Shown: piece by piece, positions 1-6,929 of the stretch | Position numbering within the stretch: the stretch's first letter is position 1 | How the letters are laid out: every line of letters starts with the position of its first letter | DNA from: JAGMDK01 sp023128695 | Lineage (GTDB): Bacteria; Planctomycetota; Phycisphaerae; UBA1845; Fen-1342 | DNA: 11,526 nucleotides | Assembly (NCBI GenBank): GCA_030628805.1 | Contig: DAOVQG010000136.1 | Coordinates: 1-11,526, forward strand | Direction of reading: 5' to 3' | Translations under genes and position numbers: made by a program | Notes under the pieces: generated by a model | What the model saw: only the letters and a program-made list of their open reading frames with translations | Database searches by the model: none | Told to the model about the DNA's origin: nothing

Positions 1-645
1 CAGTCATTCAGCTATTCGCGAAACGAAGAAAAGATCTCCGCAGAGGCCGCCCTGGACGGCATCTATGTGATCCGAACCAGTACCTGCAAGAAGGCTGTGA
101 ATACAGAACAAACCGTTCGTGCGTACAAGGGGTTGTCGGTGGTGGAGCGCGCGTTCCGCGGCTTCAAGATGGTGGACCTGAAGGTTCGTCCGATTCATCA
201 CCGCCTGGCCGATCGCGTGCGAGCCCACGTGTTTCTGTGCCTGCCGGCCTACTATGTCGAATGGCATATGAGACAAGCCCTGACACCGATCCTGTTTGAC
301 GAGGATGACCAGAAGGCCGCCGAAGCCAAGCGGGTGTCGCCGGTGGCGCCCGCCCGGCGATCTAATCGGGCCGCTCAGAAAGCACAAACAAAACGAACCG
401 GCGACGATCGGCCGGTGCATAGTTTCCGCACCTTGCTGGCGGACTTGGCCACGCTCGCCAAGAACCGCGTCCGCTTTTTGGGCGGCGCCGCGGCGACAAC
501 TGAAGGCAGTGCCGCGGCGACAACTGAAGGCCGTGCCGCGGCGACAACTGAAGGCCGTGACGCGGCGACAACTGAAATGCTGACGACCCCGACGCCGCAC
601 CAGCAACACGTTTTCGATCTGCTCAAGGTCTCGCCGGCGGTGTAG
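1..645 (+). CDS. IS1634-family (IS4-like, DDE) transposase, 3' part only
   Basis: The frame is open from base 1, so the gene begins outside the window; about 214 C-terminal residues are seen, where full IS1634 transposases usually have 500-600. The segment at 124-168 carries the IS4-type signature around the third catalytic acid: Tyr (codon 124), Glu (codon 145) and Lys (codon 166), giving Y-x6-E-x6-K. The Arg usual between Tyr and Glu is Leu here. It is followed by the 'RPIHHRLADRVRAHVFLC' stretch typical of the family, and it ends with a 'TPTPHQQHVFDLL' motif that closes many IS1634 proteins. A hydrophilic linker (about codons 300-480) and a four-fold AAATTEG repeat (487-582) precede that end. 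The protein would cut and join the ends of its own insertion sequence. Activity cannot be judged because the first two catalytic Asp residues are out of view. Confidence 0.87.
   Translation, partial: QSFSYSRNEEKISAEAALDGIYVIRTSTCKKAVNTEQTVRAYKGLSVVERAFRGFKMVDLKVRPIHHRLADRVRAHVFLCLPAYYVEWHMRQALTPILFDEDDQKAAEAKRVSPVAPARRSNRAAQKAQTKRTGDDRPVHSFRTLLADLATLAKNRVRFLGGAAATTEGSAAATTEGRAAATTEGRDAATTEMLTTPTPHQQHVFDLLKVSPAV
1..645 (+). mobile_element. Right part of an IS1634-like insertion sequence
   Basis: The element is inferred from the transposase remnant. Its left end is outside the window and its right terminal inverted repeat could not be placed, because the two ends cannot be compared. The true right boundary should lie shortly after the stop codon at 643-645, probably before about 740. 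Confidence 0.55.
487..582 (+). repeat. Four in-frame 24-bp tandem repeats inside the transposase gene
   Basis: Units lie at 487-510, 511-534, 535-558 and 559-582. The core is GCGGCGACAACTGAAGGC with a variable linker (AGT or CCGT). Units 2 and 3 are identical and unit 4 decays at its 3' end. The length is a multiple of three, so gain or loss of units keeps the frame. They encode AAATTEG followed by Ser or Arg, between the catalytic domain and the conserved C-terminal tail. Confidence 0.95.
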
Positions 646-808
646 GCAGCCGCGGAATCGGCGATTCTTCACAACCCCTTTCGCAACAACAGGTTACCCT
701 GAACATGATGCTGGAACTTCCGCTTAGCCTGCGCAGACCCATGCGGACTGGAGTCCGCGTCTCGTTGAGTTCGCTTATCGTCTTGTGTGCTGCACTGGTC
801 GAGCTTCT
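646..808. other. Gap without gene; contains a REP-like hairpin at 743-758
   Basis: This lies between the transposase stop and the end of the minus-strand HAAS-protein gene. A perfect inverted repeat GCGGACT-GG-AGTCCGC spans 743-758, with 7-bp arms. It lies about 50 bp beyond the stop of the minus-strand gene and could form a stem in its mRNA, but no T-tract follows it, so a classical intrinsic terminator is not supported. The small inverted repeat GAATC-GGC-GATTC sits near 655-667. The right end of the insertion sequence should also be in this gap. Confidence 0.6.
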
Positions 809-2695
809 TTACTTCACCGGCGGCCAGAGAATCCAGTCGCCGTCGGGAATGTCCGCCGTCGAGGACGGACTCTGGACGACGGCGGGTGGCAGCCACTCGC
901 GTGCTCGACGGTTCGGACGTTCCCCATTGGGCAACCGCCCACCATCGTCGTCGCGATCCGTCCCGACGGAATACAGCACGGGCCGGCCATCATTGAGCCG
1001 ATACTTGAGCAGCCCGCCATCGTAGCGGTCCGGCGGCACCTGTGGCAGCAGTTGAGGTGTTAATTCATTGAGCGCTTCCGGCCACACACCGACTTGACGA
1101 CGATATAATTCCAACGCGAGCGCCACTGGGATGGCGTCCCGCGTCTGCGTGGCATATTCCGTCAGGAGCGAGGCTCTTTCAAAAGACGGGATCGTCACGA
1201 CGAGAAGCAAGTAGCGCACCCGTTCGATGTTGGTGCCGGCCAAGCGCCTTAATTCCATATCAGCCCGGGATTTTTGCCGTTGCCATAGCGGCAACTGGTC
1301 GTGGGCTTCACACAAGCCAATGAAGTAGTCAAATCGGTCGCAGAGTTCGCGGCGTTCAGCAAGCAGAGCGCTTAATCCGGGCATCAGTAAGCCTTCGCCG
1401 ACGCTGCCGGACCCGAGCGAGTCGGCGAGGTTGTCGGAGGTTGCGAGACCTCTGTGGATCTTCAGGTATTGCGGTATCGGATGCCCGTCTCCCGCGCCGT
1501 CGTCGGTGTACATGCGCTGGACCATGTCGTGGAACATGGCGTGCTCACCGGCGAAATGCAGATGAAACGGACCGCCCTCGTGGACAGCGCAGAAGGCATG
1601 TGCCAATTCCACCAATTGTTGATCGCTGAACAACTCCGGCTGCTCGTATAGATACTGCCCCAGCGTGTCAGCCGTCAGGGTCAAAAGAGCGACGGATACG
1701 AGATCCGCGATAACGAAGGGGCGTTCCGTGGCCTGCTCCGCTATGCGCAGCAGGGCAGTCATGTCCGCCAAGAAACGATCACCATCGCCAACCTGGGCCG
1801 CGATGTGGGCATCGGCCCGAAGCAGTTTCGCTCCGGAGCGTAACACAGACAGATCATAGAGCATTGCTCCCAGCAACGGCGGATTGTCCGCCACCGTCGC
1901 TTCCGCTCCGCTCTCCTCGGAAACAAAGCCGTGCGTTAAAATATTGAGATTAGTCAGTTGGTCCACTAATTCGGTATCCTGACCGGGACTGAGCACATAA
2001 CCCAGATGCGGCTTCCGTGCTCCGGCTCGCAGGAGACGGACAGCTTCTTGGTTCGCTGTCACGTATGCCGCTATCTTCTCCCAATCCGCGCCCGCCGGAT
2101 CAGGATGGTCTTCCACTACATCCTTAAACCCGGGCGGCAGCGCCAAGAAAGCCTGACGATATAACGGCCAGGCGCGCTCGTCCTCCGGCGTCGCCAGCAC
2201 TGGGGTATTCAGTTCTTCCCAATAGTTCCGAGACAGTTGCACTGAACCACAATACAACCGTGCCGCCAAGACGGTGTATGTCACGATGAACAGCAACAGC
2301 AGGAGCCCCACGCCCTGCGTTGTGCGGACGCGTAGTTTCCATATCAGCGGCCGGTTGCGTTTCTTCGACCGCCGAATGAGCCGCGCGGCACAGGCCGGAT
2401 CGCCGAACGAAGCCGCCAACTCGTCCACGGAAGCTCCGGTCTCGAGGCCGTCCTGGAAGTGCGCCACCAACTCATGCGCGATGTCGGCTCTCTCCGAGTG
2501 CCACAAGCGCGTCTTCAGCAGGACTTGGCGCACGAGTTCTTGCAATGGCTGGGGTAGCTCCGCGGATGTGATTACCTGATCGATATCGACCCAGGACGCC
2601 AGCCGGCCGTGCAACAGCTCTCCCAGCGGCGTGTGCATCAGGCGATAGGACCGGGACAGTGTGCGGTTATGAGTCTGTGTGGTGGTCGCGGTCAT
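809..2695 (-). CDS. Single-pass membrane protein with N-terminal HAAS-like domain, partner of PadR
   Basis: A 628-residue protein of unknown biochemical role. Residues 20-115 are helical and resemble the HAAS/DUF1700-type signalling domain found next to PadR regulators: a 'SERADIAHELVAHFQDGLETGAS' helix, then 'ELAASFGDPACAARLIRR'. A basic stretch (109-124) precedes one transmembrane segment at about 128-148. The remaining roughly 480 residues have no motif I recognise and are probably outside the membrane; the C-terminal part (from 558) has the 'YDGGLLKYRL...YSVGTDRDDDGG' pattern I associate with planctomycete proteins. The ATG at 2695 is chosen because it overlaps the padR stop as ATGA and has GGAGGTG five bases upstream. 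An upstream in-frame start at 2770 would lie inside padR and is less likely. Family knowledge suggests that PadR controls this protein; its function is not known. Confidence 0.82.
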   Translation of the reverse strand: MTATTTQTHNRTLSRSYRLMHTPLGELLHGRLASWVDIDQVITSAELPQPLQELVRQVLLKTRLWHSERADIAHELVAHFQDGLETGASVDELAASFGDPACAARLIRRSKKRNRPLIWKLRVRTTQGVGLLLLLFIVTYTVLAARLYCGSVQLSRNYWEELNTPVLATPEDERAWPLYRQAFLALPPGFKDVVEDHPDPAGADWEKIAAYVTANQEAVRLLRAGARKPHLGYVLSPGQDTELVDQLTNLNILTHGFVSEESGAEATVADNPPLLGAMLYDLSVLRSGAKLLRADAHIAAQVGDGDRFLADMTALLRIAEQATERPFVIADLVSVALLTLTADTLGQYLYEQPELFSDQQLVELAHAFCAVHEGGPFHLHFAGEHAMFHDMVQRMYTDDGAGDGHPIPQYLKIHRGLATSDNLADSLGSGSVGEGLLMPGLSALLAERRELCDRFDYFIGLCEAHDQLPLWQRQKSRADMELRRLAGTNIERVRYLLLVVTIPSFERASLLTEYATQTRDAIPVALALELYRRQVGVWPEALNELTPQLLPQVPPDRYDGGLLKYRLNDGRPVLYSVGTDRDDDGGRLPNGERPNRRAREWLPPAVVQSPSSTADIPDGDWILWPPVK

Positions 2696-3051
2696 CCTGT
2701 CACCTCCGGGCTGATTGCCGGCTGGGACAGGATTCCCAACGCCTGCATGGCTTGGGCGAGCGCCTGCCACTGTTCAGTTTGCTTGACCAGTTGCGCCTGG
2801 CCCTTGTTGGTCAGCCGATAATACTTGCGCTCACGCCCCGACGGTGCCACACGCCGCTCAGCCTCGACCCAGCCTTTGGCTTCGAGGTTGTAGAGCATCG
2901 GATAGAGCGTCGATTGCCCCATGTCCAGGACTCCCGCGGAGCGCTTGCTCAAGGCCTCGACTAGTTCGTAGCCATATTTCTCGCCAGCCTCCAGTAATTT
3001 GAGTACGGCAACCGGTCCAGCGCCCCGCATCAGCTCACGCTCGATTCGCAT
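2692..3051 (-). CDS. PadR-family transcriptional regulator
   Basis: A 119-residue winged-helix DNA-binding protein of the short PadR type, acting as a dimer in the cytoplasm. PadR hallmarks are 'AVLKLLEAGEKYGYELVEAL' (residues 16-34), the recognition-helix region 'MGQSTLYPMLYNLEAKGWVE' (44-63), the wing 'ERKYYRLTNKG' (74-84) and a C-terminal helix with 'TEQWQALAQAMQAL' for dimerisation. A start five codons upstream at 3066 is possible, but it has no Shine-Dalgarno sequence, whereas the ATG at 3051 has GGGAG eight bases upstream, inside what would be the longer reading. The gene is first in a two-gene operon with the HAAS-domain membrane protein, overlapping it by 4 bp. A dyad over its own promoter suggests self-repression. 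The inducing ligand is unknown. Confidence 0.93.
   Translation of the reverse strand: MRIERELMRGAGPVAVLKLLEAGEKYGYELVEALSKRSAGVLDMGQSTLYPMLYNLEAKGWVEAERRVAPSGRERKYYRLTNKGQAQLVKQTEQWQALAQAMQALGILSQPAISPEVTG
2701..2707 (-). promoter_or_regulatory. Strong ribosome binding site for the HAAS membrane protein
   Basis: GGAGGTG on the minus strand, followed by ACAGG and the ATG at 2695. It lies within the last codons of padR and decides the start at 2695. Together with the ATGA overlap it points to translational coupling. Confidence 0.8.
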
Positions 3052-3059
3052 GGGTTCAA

Positions 3060-3064
3060 CTCCC
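3060..3064 (-). promoter_or_regulatory. Ribosome binding site that sets the padR start
   Basis: GGGAG on the minus strand lies 8 nt before the ATG at 3051. The alternative ATG at 3066 overlaps this motif and has only a C/T-rich stretch upstream, so 3051 is preferred. Confidence 0.65.
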
Positions 3065-3080
3065 ATATAAGGGGTTACAC

Positions 3081-3097
3081 ACTATGTCTACCATAGT
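3081..3097. promoter_or_regulatory. Inverted repeat, candidate PadR operator
   Basis: ACTATG-TCTAC-CATAGT is a perfect 6-bp dyad, extended by two further pairs beyond one mismatch. It covers the predicted -10 box and start point of padR. PadR proteins commonly repress their own operon from dyads of this size. A neighbouring short palindrome GTAT-G-ATAC (3096-3104) and a wider TGTCT/AGACA pair (3085-3089, 3108-3112) may be parts of the same site. Confidence 0.5.
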
Positions 3098-3119
3098 ATG
3101 ATACGTAAGACAGCGTCAA
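3090..3119 (-). promoter_or_regulatory. Predicted sigma70-type promoter of the padR operon
   Basis: On the minus strand, TTGACG (3119-3114, 5 of 6 to consensus) is followed by an 18-bp spacer and TATGGT (3095-3090, 4 of 6). Transcription would start near 3083, giving a leader of about 30 nt before the ATG at 3051. The -10 box lies inside the inverted repeat at 3081-3097. Confidence 0.5.
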
Positions 3120-3251
3120 GCGTCGCAATTGTTTCATTTTTTTATTTCGTGAGCCCTTTGTGAGCCCGTGGTAGCCTCATAAGTGCCCCCGTCTCAGGTC
3201 GGTTCCCACCGGCGGCCGTTTATGGCATGATGCTACCCGGAGGATCACGCG
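3120..3251 (+). promoter_or_regulatory. Leader region of the Lon-like protease gene
   Basis: This non-coding DNA holds an AT-rich tract with a run of T at about 3136-3143 and the direct repeat GTGAGCCC at 3149-3156 and 3160-3167, spaced 11 bp (about one helical turn). The Shine-Dalgarno sequence GGAGG is at 3239-3243, 8 nt before the ATG at 3252. I could not place a convincing -35/-10 pair for the plus strand. Confidence 0.45.
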
Positions 3252-5669
3252 ATGGACGGACCTGAGGACACAGCGATACGACATTCACCCGGCCGGAACA
3301 CCGTGGAGCCGCTGCGCCCGGCGGAGCTGCGCTGGCGGTGCGATCCGGCCAGATTGCCTTTTGAGTCCACCGCCGAAGTGGACCCGATTCTCGGCGTGGT
3401 CGGTCAGGACGACGCGGTTGAGGCCTTGCGTTTCGGGCTCGAGACGCAAGCCGCCGGTCAGAACGTCTTCGTCCGCGGACTGAGCGGCACCGGCCGGATG
3501 ACCATGCTCAAACGCCTGCTGGATGAGATTCAGCCGTCGTGTCCGCTGGCCCGCGACCACTGTTACGTCCACAACTTCACGCAGCCCGACCGCCCGCGGC
3601 TGATCACCCTGCCGCGCGGCCAGGGGCGTGCGTTTCGACGGCGAATGGATGAGCTCGCCGACTTTATCCGCGATGACCTGGGTGGAGCCATCTCCTCGGA
3701 GCGGATCAAGACTCGGCGGACTGCTCTCGATCGCGCGGCCGAGCATCAGCTCGAAGCTATCATGAAGCCGTTCAACGAGGCCCTGGCGGCGGCCGGGCTC
3801 ACGCTGGTCACCGTGCAGGCCGGTCCGGTCACGCGCACCGCCATCTTTCCGTTCATCGAGGGCAAGCCGATTCCGGCCGAGGAGTTCGAGCAGATGCACG
3901 CCCGGGGGCAGATCACGGACGAGCAGTTCGCCGCGTTGCAAGACAGCCGGAAGCAGTTTGAGGGACAACTCGGCGAAATCAGCGAACAGGTGAGCGAGAT
4001 TCGCCACAAGCACGAGCAGGCCGTACGCGATCTGCTGGAGAAGGACGCCCGCTGGCTGCTGGGCGAGCTGACCGAGCGGATCGAGCAGGACTTGCCGGAA
4101 CCCAGCGTGCACACCTTCCTGGACGAAGTCGTCGAGGACGTGGTGACTTACCGTCTCCAGAGCCTGGGCGAGGAGGACGATTTCAGTTGGACGTACCGCG
4201 TCAACGTGGTGCTGGAGCACAAGGCTGATACCGGTTGTCCGATCATCCTGGAGAACACCCCCACGGTACGGAATCTGCTGGGCACGATCGACTACGATTA
4301 TTCGCCCGGCGGTGAGCCCAGCGCGAGTCACATGGGAATTCGGGCGGGCTCGCTGTTGCAGGCCGACGGTGGCTATCTGGTTATGGAAGCCCGGGACGTG
4401 CTCACTGAGCCGGGCGCGTGGAAAGTCCTCGTGCGGGCCTTGCGGACGGGCCGGCTGGAAATCGTGCCGCCGGAATTGGCGTTTCCCTGGCAGATCCCCT
4501 CGCTCAAGCCCGAGCCGATCGACATCGAAGTGAAGGTGATCCTGCTGGGCGACTCGGAAATCTATTATGTGCTCGATGCCCACGACGCGGATTTCCCGCA
4601 ATTGTTCAAGGTCCTGGCGGACTTCGACACCACGATCCCCCGTGACGAACACGGCGTCAACCAGTACGCCGGCGTGTTGGCCCGGATCGCCCAAGAGGAA
4701 AAGCTGCTGCCATTCAATCAAGCGGCGGTAATGGGGCTGGTCGAGCACGGGGCGCGCATCGCCGCCCAGAGAGGCAAGCTCTCCACCCGCTTCGGTCGGC
4801 TGGCTGACTTCGCGCGCGAGGCGGCGTTCATCGCGAACAAACAGGGACGCGACCACGTTACCGGCGACGACGTACGCGACGCGATCCGCCGCACGAAGCG
4901 ACGCGCCGACCTGCCCGCCCGCCGCTTCCGCGAACTCGTGGCGGACGGCTCGATCCGGGTGCAAACGCAAGGATCGGTGGTCGGGCAGATCAACGGTCTG
5001 GCAATCTTGCAGGCCGGGCCGCTACTCTACGGTTTCCCGGCCCGCATCACCGCCACGATCGGCCCCGGCACGGCCGGCGTGATCAACATCGAGCGCGAGG
5101 CCGCCCTGAGCGGGGCCATCCACACGAAAGGCTTCTACATCCTCGGCGGCCTGCTGCGCTGGCTGCTGCGAACCGACCATCCGCTGACCTTCAATGCCTC
5201 CGTGGCCTTCGAGCAAAGCTACGGCGGGATCGACGGCGATTCGGCCTCCGGGGCGGAGATCTGCTGCCTGTTGAGCGCCCTGACGGACGTGCCGCTGCGA
5301 CAGGACCTGGCGCTGACCGGGGCCATCGACCAGATGGGCCACATCCTCCCCATCGGCGGCGTCAACGAGAAGATCGAAGGCTTTTATGACGCTTGCCGCG
5401 ACACCGAGCTGACGGGCACCCAGGGCGTGATCATCCCGCGGGCCAACGCCGGCGATTTGATGCTGCGGGAAGACCTCGTGGAGACCTGCGAGAAAGGCCA
5501 ATTTCACGTCTACGCCGTCGAAACGGTGCAGGAGGCCCTGGCCCTATTCACGGGCATGCCGGCGGGGACGCCCGACAGCGGCGGGCGATACCCGGACAAC
5601 ACGTTGTTGGGGCTGGGGGTCAATCGCGCGCACGAGTTCTGGACAAAGGTCGCGAAGTATCCGCACTAG
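3252..5669 (+). CDS. Lon-like AAA+ ATP-dependent protease (COG1067 / AAA_32 type)
   Basis: An 805-residue soluble protease predicted to unfold and degrade proteins with ATP. Order: an N-terminal segment; an AAA+ module with the P-loop 'GLSGTGRMT' at residues 76-84; a helical coiled-coil insertion at about 210-280; the second half of the AAA+ module with a Walker B-like 'GGYLVME' at 373-379; a LID with 'FNQAAVMGLVEHGARIAAQ'; and a C-terminal Lon protease domain from about 570. The catalytic Ser664 lies in 'GGIDGDSASG' and Lys707 in 'IGGVNEKIEG'. Their 43-residue spacing matches the Ser/Lys dyad of E. coli Lon. The length is normal for this family, which lacks the classical Lon N-domain. The P-loop has Arg82 where Lys is usual. 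The ATG at 3252 has GGAGG 8 nt upstream. The gene stands alone; its TAG is completed by the first base of the adjoining palindromic element. Confidence 0.93.
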   Translation: MDGPEDTAIRHSPGRNTVEPLRPAELRWRCDPARLPFESTAEVDPILGVVGQDDAVEALRFGLETQAAGQNVFVRGLSGTGRMTMLKRLLDEIQPSCPLARDHCYVHNFTQPDRPRLITLPRGQGRAFRRRMDELADFIRDDLGGAISSERIKTRRTALDRAAEHQLEAIMKPFNEALAAAGLTLVTVQAGPVTRTAIFPFIEGKPIPAEEFEQMHARGQITDEQFAALQDSRKQFEGQLGEISEQVSEIRHKHEQAVRDLLEKDARWLLGELTERIEQDLPEPSVHTFLDEVVEDVVTYRLQSLGEEDDFSWTYRVNVVLEHKADTGCPIILENTPTVRNLLGTIDYDYSPGGEPSASHMGIRAGSLLQADGGYLVMEARDVLTEPGAWKVLVRALRTGRLEIVPPELAFPWQIPSLKPEPIDIEVKVILLGDSEIYYVLDAHDADFPQLFKVLADFDTTIPRDEHGVNQYAGVLARIAQEEKLLPFNQAAVMGLVEHGARIAAQRGKLSTRFGRLADFAREAAFIANKQGRDHVTGDDVRDAIRRTKRRADLPARRFRELVADGSIRVQTQGSVVGQINGLAILQAGPLLYGFPARITATIGPGTAGVINIEREAALSGAIHTKGFYILGGLLRWLLRTDHPLTFNASVAFEQSYGGIDGDSASGAEICCLLSALTDVPLRQDLALTGAIDQMGHILPIGGVNEKIEGFYDACRDTELTGTQGVIIPRANAGDLMLREDLVETCEKGQFHVYAVETVQEALALFTGMPAGTPDSGGRYPDNTLLGLGVNRAHEFWTKVAKYPH

Positions 5670-5827
5670 TGCTTTGCCACAGTTGATTTGATGGGCTGCG
5701 TGTCGATCGCAATGTGTGCCACTGCCCTTGAGCAGTGCTTAGCTTCATCGAGTACACCGAGATCGTTAAGAAACACTGCTCAAGAGCAGTGGCACACCAA
5801 CCCATCAATTGAGTTGTGGCAGAGCAC
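5669..5827. mobile_element. MITE-like palindromic element inserted in the TA of CTAG
   Basis: A 159-bp non-coding element with terminal inverted repeats: GTGCTTTGCCACA (5669-5681) against TGTGGCAGAGCAC (5815-5827), 12 of 13. Including the flanking CTA/TAG, the outer 30 bp match at 25 positions. It is flanked by TA on each side (5667-5668 and 5828-5829), fitting a TA duplication inside CTAG. Inside are two arms, 5716-5737 and 5774-5795, that are reverse complements at 21 of 22 positions. Each arm is also a hairpin (CACTGCTC-AA-GAGCAGTG on the right), as in REP doublets. IS630-family transposases insert at TA and IS630 itself favours CTAG, so mobilisation by such an enzyme is possible, as is a REPIN-type origin. 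It may also stop transcription between the two convergent genes. Confidence 0.72.
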
Positions 5828-6906
5828 TAGCCCGAGTGCCACACGCCTGGAATCCGCGTTTCGCAATCCGGGCAACAACCGTTTCTCAGATGGTTCTGTC
5901 CAACGTGGAAACCGCTTCGCTCGATCAGCGTCCGCCCACAGCCGGGGCAGAGCGTACTCTCGCGCTCGCCGACCGAGCCCGGCAGGTTCCCCGCATAGAC
6001 GAACCGCAGCCCGGCCCGCCGGCCGAGCTCGTACGCCCGCGCGAGCGTCTCCACCGGCGTCCGCGGCGGGTCGCCCATCTTGTAATCGGGATGGAACGCC
6101 GTCACGTGCCAGGGGATGTCGGTTGACACGCCGGCGATGAAGTCCGCGATCTCGGTCAACTCCTCCTCCGAATCGTTGAACCCCGGCACGACCAGCGTGA
6201 CGATCTCGACCCAAAAATCCATGCTCTTGGCCAGCCGGATCGTGTTTAGCACGTTTTCGAGCACGCCGCCCAATTGGCGATAGGTCTTGTCCCGCATCGC
6301 CTTCAGATCGATCTTGTACAGGTCCACATACGGGCGGAGGTATTCGAGCACTTCCGGCGAGGCGTGCCCGTTTGAGACGTACCCGCCGCGGAGTCCGTGC
6401 GGCCGGCCCAGCTTGAAGATTTCGACCGCCCACTCGCTGGTGATCAAGGGCTCGTTGTAGGTGCTCGTGATGACCGGACAGTCATGCTCCAGGGCAAGCT
6501 GCACGACCTGCTCCGGCTCGACGAAACGTGGTTCCGCGCTAGCCCGCGTGTCGCGCAACGCCTGGCTCGTCATCCAATTCTGGCAAAACGGGCAGTGCAG
6601 ATTGCAGCTCAGCATCCCGAACGAAAGCGCATCCCGCCCCGGAAACACGTGAAAAAACGGCTTCTTCTCAATCGGATCCACCGCCAACCCGGCGACGTAC
6701 CCGCTCGGCACGCGCAGTTCCCCCTCCCGGTTGAACCGCACCAGGCAGATCCCCGCCTGCCCCGGCAGCAGCCGACAGCGGTGCCCGCACGCCAGACAGC
6801 GCACGGTTTGGCCGTCTTCGGCCCGCACCAAGGCCGGATCAGCCGGCGCGGTATGCTCGGCGAGCAGCTTCTTAAGCGAAATCATCCGCGGCGAGAGTGA
6901 TTCCAT
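5827..6906 (-). CDS. amrS: AmmeMemoRadiSam-system radical SAM enzyme (AmrS-like)
   Basis: A 359-residue radical SAM protein. The [4Fe-4S] motif CNLHCPFC gives Cys101, Cys105 and Cys108. An N-terminal Cys set (37, 40, 44, 54) in 'CLACGHRC...GQAGIC' and the following 'GYVAGLAVDPIEKKPFFHVFPG' are characteristic of AmrS. The barrel continues with 'TSTYNEPLITSEW', 'YVSNGHASPEVLEYL' and 'YKIDLKAM'. A C-terminal ribbon-like region has Cys320, 323, 344/345 and 348. Family members occur with AmrA (AMMECR1-like) and AmrB (Memo-like) proteins; their substrate is not settled to my knowledge. Neither partner is in this window. The ATG at 6906 has GAGGA seven bases upstream. The stop TAG at 5829-5827 uses the terminal base of the palindromic element. 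It lies downstream of ugd on the same strand, but 260 bp of repeat DNA separates them, so a shared operon is doubtful. Confidence 0.92.
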   Translation of the reverse strand: MESLSPRMISLKKLLAEHTAPADPALVRAEDGQTVRCLACGHRCRLLPGQAGICLVRFNREGELRVPSGYVAGLAVDPIEKKPFFHVFPGRDALSFGMLSCNLHCPFCQNWMTSQALRDTRASAEPRFVEPEQVVQLALEHDCPVITSTYNEPLITSEWAVEIFKLGRPHGLRGGYVSNGHASPEVLEYLRPYVDLYKIDLKAMRDKTYRQLGGVLENVLNTIRLAKSMDFWVEIVTLVVPGFNDSEEELTEIADFIAGVSTDIPWHVTAFHPDYKMGDPPRTPVETLARAYELGRRAGLRFVYAGNLPGSVGERESTLCPGCGRTLIERSGFHVGQNHLRNGCCPDCETRIPGVWHSG

Positions 6907-6929
6907 AGCCTTGTCCTCGCTAGAAGGTG

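Noticed and set aside
705..1025. A plus-strand open frame with a hydrophobic N-terminus
   Set aside because: Most of it is antisense to the 3' end of the HAAS-protein gene, and no Shine-Dalgarno sequence or homology is apparent.
2696..2770. Upstream start for the HAAS membrane protein at 2770
   Set aside because: The extra 25 residues would lie wholly inside padR in another frame, while ATGA overlap and GGAGGTG mark 2695.
3285..4970. A 561-codon open frame on the minus strand inside the Lon-like gene
   Set aside because: It is an antisense shadow of the clearly coding plus strand. Its translation has low-complexity, mirror-like composition and no motif, and the plus strand carries the catalytic Ser/Lys and P-loop.
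5716..5795. Classical rho-independent terminator between the protease and amrS genes
   Set aside because: The stems are strong but no T-tract follows on either strand. It is better described as part of a palindromic mobile element that may affect termination.
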